Shown here piece by piece: positions 25,114 through 33,295 of a DNA stretch of 64,000 nt. How positions within the stretch are numbered: position 1 is the first letter of the stretch; each line of letters opens with the position of its first letter. The notes under the pieces were generated by a model. That model had not been told where the DNA came from, made no database searches, and worked only from the letters and a program-made list of their open reading frames with translations. The stretch is taken from positions 2,914,001 through 2,978,000 of the forward strand of contig OZ246975.1 in NCBI GenBank assembly GCA_965232485.1, written 5' to 3'. The position numbers and the translations under genes are program-made. The stretch is from VXPQ01 sp965232485. Its GTDB lineage: Bacteria > Bacteroidota > Rhodothermia > Rhodothermales > VXPQ01.

Positions 25114-26819
25114 GCGCCCGCCTGCCCCGCCACATTGACGATAGCGTCCAGTTTCTCGCCGATTTCGGGGTCGATCTCGTTGTCGGGAACATAAGCCGCG
25201 AGTTCGTAGAATTGCTTCTTGGCCATGATGTTGGGCAAATCCAGCTTCCTGAAATACGCCTCGAAGAGCGGCGTCAGAAAATCGTCGCTTACCTTGGCGT
25301 CGGGCGTCCAGGGCGAGCCTTTGCCCAGCGTCGTCAGGGCCTTTTCTATTTCGTTGATCGCTTCGCGCATGGCCGCAACGCGCCGATCTGCTTTCTCGGC
25401 GGTAAAGAGATCGGTTTCCGAGTCGCTTGCCCGGGCGTATGCTTCAAGCGTTTCCCGGGTGCACAAGTAGTTCTCGATTTCCCGTTTTTTCCAGAAGAGG
25501 CAGCGAAGCGGGCCGCGTTCCTTTGGCTCGGGGTCCAGGCGGTCAAAGAGGGCCAGACCCTGGAGAGCGGGAAGCGCTTCTTTCAGGGCGTAATAGTGAT
25601 GGGCGGCTTGTCCAGGTTGATCCGCAACGTACCGGACAAAGGGCCGCTCCAGCGCATGCATGGCTTGCTCGTTGCCGAAGCGCTTGGCGAATGCCTGCAA
25701 TATGGCTAAATCGGTCGAGCCTTCGAGATACAGAACCCAGCCTTCCTGTTCGGCCTGGTAATATTGCTCGAATCCAATTTCCTTCAGCGCTTTTTGCACT
25801 TGGCTTCGACCGCTTTCAAGGACATGGGGCTCGCCGACGAAGGCAATGACCTTATCCTTGCCCGCCGCCTCGTTCAGAAGCACTTCCGAGTGGCTGGCTG
25901 CGATGATTTGATTTCCTTGTTCCGCCGCCACATCGGTAATCAATTTGTATATCTGGCGCTGGCGGAGAATCTCCAGATGCGCGTCGGGTTCGTCCAGCAG
26001 GACGACGGCGCCCGGATTGGCGCGCATGTACGCCAGGATAAGCAGCGTTTGCTGTAGCCCCCGCCCGCTACAGGACAGGTCGAGGCGAGCGCCATACTCT
26101 CGATATCCCATGACGATTTCCCCTCTTTCCTGCACATAGTCGGGGGCTTCGAGCAGGGAGCCGAAGAGTTTGTTTATATCCTCGACTGTTTTTTCCCACA
26201 GATCGGGTTTTTCGCTATGAACCCGCCAGCACAGGTTGCGCAAAACCTCTGCCGTGCGACCCTCGCCCACGCGCACGTTCACCGCGCCCTGGTCCAGCCG
26301 CGTTTCCGTGGCTGCAAGTCCTGACATAGGGGGGAGAAAGGCGATTTGCGTAGTTCCCGCCTCGTTTGGAACCACCATGCGCTCCCCCTTGCCGAGGCGC
26401 AGCGGGCGGCAGTAAAAAGATTCCTCGTTCGCATAATCGAATTCGAGGCCGCATCGCCAGGCCTTGTCCTGACGGATTCCCTCGATGACCAGTTCGATCC
26501 GGATATTGTCTGTACGCTGACGTCCATTGACGTTCTGCACGTTACGCACATGCAACTCCCGCCACAGCAACTTCGCGTCGGGAACGGGAAGGGCCAAGAG
26601 GTCTTTTCTGTTGACCGTCACGCCCGGGCGTTTTTCGGGGGCGCTCTTTCCAGAACGCTTTTCGTTCCATTTTTTCAGGCCGATGTTCCAGAGCGCAAGG
26701 GCCTGCATGGCGGACGTTTTCCCGGAGTTGTTCGGCCCGATGAACACCACGGGGTTACCCAGCGCGATATCGACCTCGCCGAAGCGTTTGAAGTTGCGAA
26801 TGGTCAATTTGGTGAGCAT
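25110..26819 (-). CDS. OLD-like ATPase with TOPRIM-type C-terminal domain
   Basis: A 569-residue SMC/ABC-like ATPase. Walker A in VFIGPNNSGKTSAMQAL (N-terminus), ABC signature-like LDLSCSGRGLQQTLL, Walker B in GAVVLLDEPDAHLEI and a His switch in IIAASHSEVLL. After residue about 370 a TOPRIM-like nuclease segment begins with WVLYLEGSTDLAILQAFAKR (E-G-x-T-D). This layout is that of OLD-family nucleases, many of which act in phage defence; no UvrD-like partner (as in Gabija) lies next to it. Start at ATG 26819 (MLTKLTIRNFKRFGEV); the frame extends to 26882 and would overlap the decarboxylase gene. Neighbours suggest a small accessory island. Confidence 0.8.
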   Translation of the reverse strand: MLTKLTIRNFKRFGEVDIALGNPVVFIGPNNSGKTSAMQALALWNIGLKKWNEKRSGKSAPEKRPGVTVNRKDLLALPVPDAKLLWRELHVRNVQNVNGRQRTDNIRIELVIEGIRQDKAWRCGLEFDYANEESFYCRPLRLGKGERMVVPNEAGTTQIAFLPPMSGLAATETRLDQGAVNVRVGEGRTAEVLRNLCWRVHSEKPDLWEKTVEDINKLFGSLLEAPDYVQERGEIVMGYREYGARLDLSCSGRGLQQTLLILAYMRANPGAVVLLDEPDAHLEILRQRQIYKLITDVAAEQGNQIIAASHSEVLLNEAAGKDKVIAFVGEPHVLESGRSQVQKALKEIGFEQYYQAEQEGWVLYLEGSTDLAILQAFAKRFGNEQAMHALERPFVRYVADQPGQAAHHYYALKEALPALQGLALFDRLDPEPKERGPLRCLFWKKREIENYLCTRETLEAYARASDSETDLFTAEKADRRVAAMREAINEIEKALTTLGKGSPWTPDAKVSDDFLTPLFEAYFRKLDLPNIMAKKQFYELAAYVPDNEIDPEIGEKLDAIVNVAGQAGA

Positions 26820-26874
26820 AAGAATATCTTCGCAGCTCGTTTCCGAATCGCTCAAATTACTCCGACTCCCCTCG

Positions 26875-28569
26875 CTAAGCAAACCAGTGCGGCGTCTTTC
26901 GCTCTTTTGCGGTGGCGGCGTCTTTCCGCAGTCGCTCGCGCGCTTCCAGTACTTTCTCCACGATGATTTCCACGCTTTCCTCGTCCACGAACGGGGACAC
27001 GATGTAGGATTTCATGGCCACGACGGGTTCTCCATAGGTGGTATGCCGGTAGCAGTCCGTCAGGGAAAGCAACACGCCCCGCCCCGCCATGGCTTCCTTG
27101 TGCACATACGCGGAGACCTTCCGGTTGTAGTCGTTGTAGGCAAGCAGGGCGTCCCGGCAGGCAGGGTCCGTGAATTCTTTTCGCCGGTTCGTGAACGTTG
27201 TGAGGACTTCCTTGCCGGGAGGATACACCCGGAACAGCGTGACCGGCCCGAAATTATCCCGATTCAGCACGATAGCGCCTTCGTGCCCCTCAAGATGCTC
27301 CCGCAGCAGCTGCGCCATTTCCACGAGATGCCCGATCAGGGCGCGTATGCCCTGTACGCCCAGCAACTGGTAATTGGCGAGCGCCGCCATGGGTCCCGTC
27401 CCGGACCGGGATGTCTCCAGCGTGTACATGCCCGGCCTGTATTCTCCGAATTGATAGAGGTAGGGCATCAGTTCCCGGTCGCGTTTCAGAAGCCGGAGGT
27501 CTTTGTAGTCCTTGACCAGAATGAGGCTGGATATATACGGCGTAAAGCCGGTCTTGTGGAAATCCACGCCCACGGAATCGGCGAGCGGGAGGTGGCGTAT
27601 CTGCCGACAGGCGCCTGCAAGCGCCCGCAGCGTCCTGGGCCGGAAGCCCAGGTCATTTTTCTCGAAATCGTAGTCGTTGAAGACGGACCAGGCCCATCCG
27701 ATGACCGCGTCGGCATGCACATGCGGGCGGTAGGGAAGATCGAATTCCTCGACCAGCGTATCCCGAAGCGCCACGATGGCCCGCAGGTCGTCCACGCCGA
27801 ACGCATCGGTGCTTCCCATGGTCGCAATGAAGGCCGCGATCTTTTTGCCGTCTTTCAACGCCTTGCGCGCTGCTTCTTCCAGCAGATGCAGGTCTATTTC
27901 GTTTTCGGGCGTGGTGGGAATGGAAACCACCTGGTCCGATCCCATCCCGATCCATCCCGCAATGCTGTATGCGCAGTAATGTCCTGTGTCCGCCACGAAC
28001 AGCACGGCTTCTTCGGACAACCCTTGCCGCAAACTCCCCGGACAGGCTTTTTCCAGGCCGATCCGGATTCCGTACAGCGAGGTGCCCGTGCCGCCGAACG
28101 TGAATACGCCCGCCGCCTGTTCCTGATCGTAGCCGATGAGGCCTGCCGTGAGGCCGGCGGCTTCGACCTCAGCCAGCGCAAAAAGGCGACTGTGCTCGTC
28201 CCATCCCAGATTCGGATTGTGCAGGGCGGCGAGCAGTACCCCGATCACGCTGGGAATGGTGGGCGGGCAAATGACGTTTTGCTGCGTGCGCGGATGTCCG
28301 ACGACGGTCATGCCCCGCAGGTAGCGTACGAGTTCGGACGTTACCTCCTCTACCGAGGACATGTCCTTGGGCAATCCGGCGCGTCGCGCTTGCTCGTAGT
28401 CGGGCTCCACCACGGGGCCGAGCATGGGCAAGTGCATTTTCAGGGCGTCCACCTGGTTCAGCGCATTCATGAACGAATGCACCAGATACGAATCGTGAAT
28501 CCGGTCGGAAGTCGGCTGGGGAAATGCGAGTCGTATATTCCGGATGAGTTCTTTGTACGGCGCAGCCAT
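26875..28569 (-). CDS. PLP-dependent group II decarboxylase
   Basis: A 564-residue pyridoxal-phosphate enzyme of the glutamate/aromatic-amino-acid decarboxylase type, which releases CO2 from an amino acid. The PLP-binding Lys is in SVGVDFHKTGFTPYISS; upstream are TFGGTGTSLYGIRIGLEKA and HVHADAVIGWAWSVF (the Asp that holds the pyridine N). The C-terminal part (TTYGEPVVAMKSYIVSPFVD) is complete. Start ATG 28569 (MAAPYKELIRN). Substrate cannot be fixed. The OLD-like gene lies 55 nt downstream on the same strand, so read-through into it is possible. Confidence 0.83.
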   Translation of the reverse strand: MAAPYKELIRNIRLAFPQPTSDRIHDSYLVHSFMNALNQVDALKMHLPMLGPVVEPDYEQARRAGLPKDMSSVEEVTSELVRYLRGMTVVGHPRTQQNVICPPTIPSVIGVLLAALHNPNLGWDEHSRLFALAEVEAAGLTAGLIGYDQEQAAGVFTFGGTGTSLYGIRIGLEKACPGSLRQGLSEEAVLFVADTGHYCAYSIAGWIGMGSDQVVSIPTTPENEIDLHLLEEAARKALKDGKKIAAFIATMGSTDAFGVDDLRAIVALRDTLVEEFDLPYRPHVHADAVIGWAWSVFNDYDFEKNDLGFRPRTLRALAGACRQIRHLPLADSVGVDFHKTGFTPYISSLILVKDYKDLRLLKRDRELMPYLYQFGEYRPGMYTLETSRSGTGPMAALANYQLLGVQGIRALIGHLVEMAQLLREHLEGHEGAIVLNRDNFGPVTLFRVYPPGKEVLTTFTNRRKEFTDPACRDALLAYNDYNRKVSAYVHKEAMAGRGVLLSLTDCYRHTTYGEPVVAMKSYIVSPFVDEESVEIIVEKVLEARERLRKDAATAKERKTPHWFA

Positions 28570-28934
28570 ATCCCGCCTCTCTTGTGCATAGTGCAATATT
28601 TCGCCGGGAAGAATTCAACCGGCGCGCGCTCATGGGCTACTCTGATTAAGTTCGCGCCGCCACGAATCCGCCGTGTTTTCCGCTGATTTCGACCATGCAG
28701 GCATGTTGTTCCGTACGCGCGAACGCGACGCGCTGAGCGAAGCGGTTTTGATCAGAATCCCCCATGTATTTTATACGAAAGCGGGTTCCCGCCGGAGCGG
28801 TGCGAGAGGGGGTATGCATTACCCGCGGCCATACCCGACTTCCGCCAGGCGCAAAACAGCCCTATCGTCCAAATAATCCGCCCCGCGGATTACGCCCGCC
28901 TTCCGCCAGGCATAGCTGCATGCGTCGGGCGCGG
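28570..28934. other. 365-bp gap with a MITE-like element, no gene
   Basis: Contains the 127-bp element at 28636-28762. The rest (28763-28934) shows two copies of CTTCCGCCAGGC about 70 bp apart and no convincing reading frame. As the decarboxylase is read leftward, its promoter must lie here, at or inside the element. Confidence 0.5.
28636..28762. mobile_element. MITE-like element, internally deleted copy (~127 bp)
   Basis: Left end GGCTACTCTGATTAAG and right end GCGGTTTTGATCAGAATCCCC are related inverted repeats. The interior (GTGTTTTCCGCTGATTTCGA, then CGAACGCGACGCGCTGAGCG) aligns with the copies at 47687-47940 and 48916-49068. The outer left half of the long copy is missing. Confidence 0.8.
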
Positions 28935-29387
28935 TTACTCCACCGTTACAGTGATTTTCTCCGACAGGACCGGCGCTTCGTGGGGGATGTGGTTTTTGTC
29001 TCCGAGCAACAGTTGCAGAGTATAGACGCCCGGCTCCAGTTCCAGCGTGGTTTGCGTCTGGCCCATCCCGAAATGGATATGGTTTTCGTCGGTGGGTATC
29101 GGCATGTTCATGGGGGGCAATTCCTCCGCATTGACCAGCAGGTGATGATGCCCGGTGTTGGGATAGTCGATGCCCGCGGGGGCTACGCCCATCCCTTTCA
29201 GGCCAAACACGACATGCACTTTCCCGCCCTCGATGGCGGCGCCGTCTTCTGGACTGACGATGTATACCGAAGCGCCTTCGGGCGCGGCGGTGCGGGGTAT
29301 CTCCTGCGCAAAGGTCGTTTGCGCAAGGAATCCGCCCGCGGCAAGCAGGGTCAGGGCGAGGCGGGCGATAGGGCGAAAGAACGTCAT
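28935..29387 (-). CDS. DUF4399 exported protein
   Basis: A 150-residue periplasmic protein. Signal peptide MTFFRPIARLALTLLAAGGF, cut near TTFAQ. One DUF4399 domain: VYIVSPEDGAAIEGGKVHVV, NTGHHHLLVN, DENHIHFGMGQTQT, and GVYTLQLLLGDKNHIPH. The many His residues could bind a metal (copper is a possibility), but function is unknown. Start ATG 29387 is preferred to 29417 because it gives a standard signal peptide. Downstream of the aminotransferase gene on the same strand, 265 bp away. Confidence 0.8.
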   Translation of the reverse strand: MTFFRPIARLALTLLAAGGFLAQTTFAQEIPRTAAPEGASVYIVSPEDGAAIEGGKVHVVFGLKGMGVAPAGIDYPNTGHHHLLVNAEELPPMNMPIPTDENHIHFGMGQTQTTLELEPGVYTLQLLLGDKNHIPHEAPVLSEKITVTVE

Positions 29388-29652
29388 GGCAGGCAGGGAA
29401 AAGGCGTATATGAACAATGCGGCGGCGCAAAGCAGGAAGCGACGGCGCCGGGTCCGGGATAAAATAGGCTTTTGCGGCCTCTTTATTCAAGAGAATTTTT
29501 CGGTTTCCTGCATGACGAGGGGCTGCGAAGGGATGTTTGCGCGCAATGGCCCGTCCCGCTACGCCTCGCCCGCCTCGCTGCGCCGCTTGCCCTTGCCGCC
29601 CGCGCCGTGCGCGATGGTCAGGCCGCTCCCCATTACGCCTCGCTGCGCCGCA

Positions 29653-30555
29653 TTACGCCACGATCCCCACGCCGCTGCGCGCGGTTTCCTGGCGGTACAG
29701 ATCGGCGAGGCGCTGCGTTATCGGTCCGATGTGTCCGTCCCCGATCGTCCGCCCGTCGAGCCGGGTGACGCCCGCGAGTTCGCCCATCGTACCAGTGCAG
29801 AACATTTCGTTTGCGGCGTACGCTTCCGTGAGCGACAGATTTCGAACCTCCGAAGCGACGCCGTGCGCTGCGCACAGGTCCAGCACGACCTGGCGCGTAA
29901 TGCCTTCCGGGCACGCATGGGTATGCCCCGTCAGCACCTTGTCGTTTTTCACCAGAAAGAGGTGCGTAGCATTCGTTTCGGCAATGAAGCCGCTGCGGTC
30001 CAGCATCAGCGCATCGTCTGCGCCCGCCGCATTCGCCTCCGCCTTGGCGAGGATGGACTGGAGCAGGTTTCCATGATGAATTTTCGGGTCCAGGCAATCG
30101 GGCGGAAACCGCCGGACGGAACTGGTGACGAGCGCCAACCCGTCGGTTGGATACACCGGAGCCTTGTATTCGGCCAGCACGATCAGGGTTGGGCCGTTCT
30201 GGTTCAGTCGCGGGTCCATGCCCGACGTGATTTTCACTCCCCGCGTTAGCGACAAGCGGATGTGCACCCCGTCCCGCATCCCGTTGGCCTCCAGCGTCCG
30301 CCGTATTTCCTCGATTATTTCTTCGTGCGAGGGAATGACGGCAAAGGCCAGGGCTTGCGCCGACGCTTTCAGCCGGTCCAGGTGTTCGACGAGGCGAAAA
30401 ATGCGTCCCTCATACAGCCGAAGTCCTTCCCATACCAGATCGCCGCCCTGCACCGCGCTGTCGAACGGACTTATGCCCGCCCTGTCCCGTGGAATCAGGG
30501 CGCCGTTTATATTGATCAGGATATTCCGGTTGCGCTCGTCGAAAGTCTGGAGCAT
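29653..30555 (-). CDS. class IV aminotransferase (branched-chain aminotransferase-like)
   Basis: A 300-residue PLP enzyme of fold type IV, which moves an amino group to a 2-oxo acid. Catalytic Lys in LDPKIHHGNLLQSILAKAEA; GFIAETNATHLFLV and EMFCTGTMGELAGVTRLDGR match the PLP phosphate loop and dimer motifs of IlvE/D-amino-acid/ADC-lyase enzymes. Closest in overall form to IlvE, but the subtype is not certain. Its start is one base past the stop of the sulfotransferase-like gene, so the two are coupled. Confidence 0.85.
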   Translation of the reverse strand: MLQTFDERNRNILININGALIPRDRAGISPFDSAVQGGDLVWEGLRLYEGRIFRLVEHLDRLKASAQALAFAVIPSHEEIIEEIRRTLEANGMRDGVHIRLSLTRGVKITSGMDPRLNQNGPTLIVLAEYKAPVYPTDGLALVTSSVRRFPPDCLDPKIHHGNLLQSILAKAEANAAGADDALMLDRSGFIAETNATHLFLVKNDKVLTGHTHACPEGITRQVVLDLCAAHGVASEVRNLSLTEAYAANEMFCTGTMGELAGVTRLDGRTIGDGHIGPITQRLADLYRQETARSGVGIVA

Positions 30556-30556
30556 A

Positions 30557-31429
30557 TCAGGCCGTAATTCGGTTGCGGTATAATGTTTCGTATAAAGGGC
30601 GGCAGGTTTCGACCAGTGTGCGCAGCGCCCGGGGAACGTCCCGCTTTACCGGCGCAGGAGGTCGAAAACCCGTTGAAGCGGCGACTTGATCGTACCAGTG
30701 GGGAGCCCAGACGCCGTCTTCGGCCCGCAAGCCGGGCTCCCAGGAGAGCATGGCCGAGGTCCAGGGTACGTCGAGCGCCGCGCAGAGTTTTGCCAGCACG
30801 CCCGCCGGATTTTCCAGCACGTCCCGTGCGTCGATCACCGGCGCCGGGCGTCCCGTTTTTTGCGTGATGCGACGGTACAGAGCGCATTGGTTCGGCAGGC
30901 CGGTATCGTCGGGTCCGGGATTCTCCGTGATGCGCGCCAGCGACATCGCCATTTCCGCCGGATCGCGAATCAGAAAGGCGTGCCGCAGCCGATCCAGCCA
31001 GGGCCCCTCCATTTCCGGAAGCAGATGGTGCGCCATATGTTTCTGGTAATGGATGTATTTCCGCGCAGGCGCATCCCGATTCCCTGTCCCGCCGCGCTGT
31101 CCGGAGTCGCGCGTATCGGCAGCCCCGCCGCGCATATTGCGTTCCCGGGCCCCGCTGCGATTCGCCCCCTCGGCGAGAGTTTCTTCGCCATCCGTTTCGC
31201 CGGCCAACGTCGCCGCCACCTTGCGCCAGTCCGTTTCGCCCTGCGCAATGATTTCTTCGCGTCCGGGGTGCGGGGCGCCGGTTTTCAGCAAATAATGCGC
31301 ATACAACGGCTCGTCCGTGACGAGCGTATCGCCGCGGGCTTGCCATGCGCGCATCAGGGCCGTGGAAATGTTGCGCGGCCCCGACCACATGGCGATGCGG
31401 ACGACGGAATGTTCGGGCGAACCGTTCAA
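30557..31429 (-). CDS. sulfotransferase-family protein with low-complexity insert
   Basis: A 290-residue P-loop protein. The PAPS 5'-phosphosulfate-binding-like segment is RIAMWSGPRNISTALMRAWQ. A second part has HAFLIRDPAEMAMSLARI, the 3'-phosphate-binding-like region. Between them (residues about 75-125) lies a Gly/Arg/Ala-rich insert (GARERNMRGGAADTRDSGQR) that is unlike the rest and may be a loop expansion. ATG 31390 is an alternative start at the P-loop. One nt separates it from the aminotransferase gene, a pairing I recall from related genomes. Substrate unknown. Its start is 13 bp from a MITE-like element. Confidence 0.75.
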   Translation of the reverse strand: MNGSPEHSVVRIAMWSGPRNISTALMRAWQARGDTLVTDEPLYAHYLLKTGAPHPGREEIIAQGETDWRKVAATLAGETDGEETLAEGANRSGARERNMRGGAADTRDSGQRGGTGNRDAPARKYIHYQKHMAHHLLPEMEGPWLDRLRHAFLIRDPAEMAMSLARITENPGPDDTGLPNQCALYRRITQKTGRPAPVIDARDVLENPAGVLAKLCAALDVPWTSAMLSWEPGLRAEDGVWAPHWYDQVAASTGFRPPAPVKRDVPRALRTLVETCRPLYETLYRNRITA

Positions 31430-31442
31430 GGCGTTAGTCTAT

Positions 31443-31605
31443 GGATGCGCTGATCAAGTCCGCTTCAATCAGCGCTTCGCTTTCACGCGTAAAGCACGAC
31501 ATGAAGGCGTCGTTGAAATCAGTGAAAAACACGGCGAATTCGGGGCGTTGCGGTCGTGAAGCACCCTTCGGACTCTGAATTTTTGCGGATTTAATCAGGG
31601 CGTCC
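31443..31605. mobile_element. MITE-like element (~163 bp) between oxidoreductase and sulfotransferase genes
   Basis: Left end GGATGCGCTGATCAAGTCCG and right end GCGGATTTAATCAGGGCGTCCC are inverted repeats of the family. The interior CGTTGAAATCAGTGAAAAAC aligns with CGTTGAAACCAACGGAAAAC of the 254-bp copy. The minus-strand oxidoreductase ends inside its right end; the sulfotransferase starts just past its left end. Confidence 0.8.
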
Positions 31606-32815
31606 CGAGCATGACCTGGGTAACTTGCCCCGTTTGCTTGTTTTTCAGGATGCGGCGCTTCGAGCCGTCGGGCAACACTTCCTCCTTGATGATGACCTGT
31701 CCGTCTGCCTCGCGCGCGATGGGCGCCACCCTCGGATGCGGTTTTTCCGCCCGCCAGTCACCCAGTTCGATGGGTTCCCATCGCCTGGATTTCGCCGCTT
31801 TGTAGCAGGCGTCGAGCACCGCGTTGACGACATACCCGTCATAAAATGTCTCCATCGGTTCCCGACCTGTTTCCACCGCCTCGAACATATCCTGAAACAT
31901 GTCTGTGTAGCCGAGCGCCTTCGGCTCGTCGCCCACCGGGAACAGCCACCCGCTGGGCGTTTCCACTTTCTCGGCCACATAGCTGCCCGTTTCGCCCGAG
32001 GTAAACATCTCGAATCCGGTGCGCAGCCAGTGGTTGAGCCAGATCGTGCCCTCCGTTCCGGCTATCTCGTCGCGCAGATCCATGCCGCCCCGGAACGCCC
32101 AGCTCACCTCGATTTGTCCGACCGCGCCGCTTTCGAAACGGATGAGCGCTACGCCGTGATCTTCCGCGTCGATGGGATGGACGAGCGTGTCGGCCCAGCA
32201 CATGGCTTCTACCGGGCGATTGTTCTTGCCCACGAAATTCCGGACGATTTCGATCGTGTGGCACCCCATGTCGATCAGCGCGCCGCCCCCGGCCTGTTCG
32301 ATATCCCAGAACCAGGCGCTGTGCGGCCCTGGATGCGTTTCGCGAGAGCGCACCCACAAAATATCGCCCAGCGCGCCTTCCCGTACGCTTCGGATGGCCT
32401 TGAGCGTCTTGGGGGTGTATACGAGGTCTTCGAGATACCCGTGAAAAACTCCGGCTTCTTCCACCATGTCCAGCATGCGTTTGGCTTCGGCGGCGGTCCG
32501 GCCCAGCGGCTTGGTGCACAGGACGCCTTTGCCTGCTTCCGCCGCGAGGCGTACGCATTCCTCGTGGAGATGGTTTGGCAATCCGATGATCGCCATGTCC
32601 GTTTCGGGATGCCGGATGGCGGTTTCCAGGTCGTCGGTATGGTGGGCGACGTCCCATTCCCCGGCGAAGGTTTTCGCCCGTTCCGCGCTGCGAGAAAACA
32701 CGCTGCGGATGCGGTCGCGTCCCCGGGAACCGTTGACGGCCAGCGCATAGAACATGCCGATCAGGCCGGTTCCGAGCAAAGTAATGGAGGAGCCTTTTTG
32801 CGTAGCGTCAGTCAT
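31595..32815 (-). CDS. Gfo/Idh/MocA-family oxidoreductase
   Basis: A 406-residue NAD(P)-dependent sugar or inositol dehydrogenase. N-terminal Rossmann domain (ITLLGTGLIGMFYALAVNG; MAIIGLPNHLHEECVRLAAE; VLCTKPLGRTAAEAKRM, in the place of the EKP motif) and the beta-sheet C-terminal domain with GGGALIDMGCHTIEIVRNF. The final residues (MLGTP and stop) are read from the end of a dispersed element, so the native C-terminus may have been changed by the insertion. Substrate unknown; context is carbohydrate use. Confidence 0.87.
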   Translation of the reverse strand: MTDATQKGSSITLLGTGLIGMFYALAVNGSRGRDRIRSVFSRSAERAKTFAGEWDVAHHTDDLETAIRHPETDMAIIGLPNHLHEECVRLAAEAGKGVLCTKPLGRTAAEAKRMLDMVEEAGVFHGYLEDLVYTPKTLKAIRSVREGALGDILWVRSRETHPGPHSAWFWDIEQAGGGALIDMGCHTIEIVRNFVGKNNRPVEAMCWADTLVHPIDAEDHGVALIRFESGAVGQIEVSWAFRGGMDLRDEIAGTEGTIWLNHWLRTGFEMFTSGETGSYVAEKVETPSGWLFPVGDEPKALGYTDMFQDMFEAVETGREPMETFYDGYVVNAVLDACYKAAKSRRWEPIELGDWRAEKPHPRVAPIAREADGQVIIKEEVLPDGSKRRILKNKQTGQVTQVMLGTP

Positions 32816-32845
32816 GGCGGGTACAAGGATTGAAGGATATATTCG

Positions 32846-33070
32846 CTATTTCCCTTTTTCGAAAGGCGTCGCGCCGCTTCCGTTGTTTTGCAGGCGTTCG
32901 TACAAGGCTTGATGGTATGCAAGCAGTTGATTCCCGATTCTGATTTGTTCGTCCAGCCGCTTCTTGATACCGAAGATAGCAAACGGAAGCAGGCCCCATA
33001 ATATGGCCAGCAAAGGAAGAAGAAAAAGGATGATATTGAGTGCGGCGAAATCGGGAAACAGGTCAGGCAT
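32846..33070 (-). CDS. small membrane protein
   Basis: A 74-residue protein with one or two membrane segments (NIILFLLPLLAILWGLLPFA) followed by a cytoplasmic amphipathic helix (KKRLDEQIRIGNQLLAYHQA). No family is assigned. It lies 30 bp upstream of the oxidoreductase start on the same strand. The clean hydrophobic profile and short spacing make a real gene likely. Confidence 0.6.
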   Translation of the reverse strand: MPDLFPDFAALNIILFLLPLLAILWGLLPFAIFGIKKRLDEQIRIGNQLLAYHQALYERLQNNGSGATPFEKGK

Positions 33071-33295
33071 GGCGGACGGCGCTTTGTTGGCGATACGGCG
33101 GATTGCCCCAATCTACCAATGCCGCCGCTTGCGCGCAACGCGCCCGTACATGACTTGCGGCGTTCGTTCCTTCCGAAAAAATTTCATATCCTGCCCATAT
33201 CGCCCTGTTTATAGCCCATTATTCCCATGAAATTGCCCGTATTCAAGCCTTTCCGCGTCTTGCTTTCGTATGCGCGCGTTCGGATACCGTCCAGG

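Noticed and set aside
25110..26819. Gabija defence system
   Set aside because: Gabija needs an OLD-like GajA next to a UvrD-like GajB. The only UvrD-like gene here is at 56132 and is a standard PcrA-type repair helicase.
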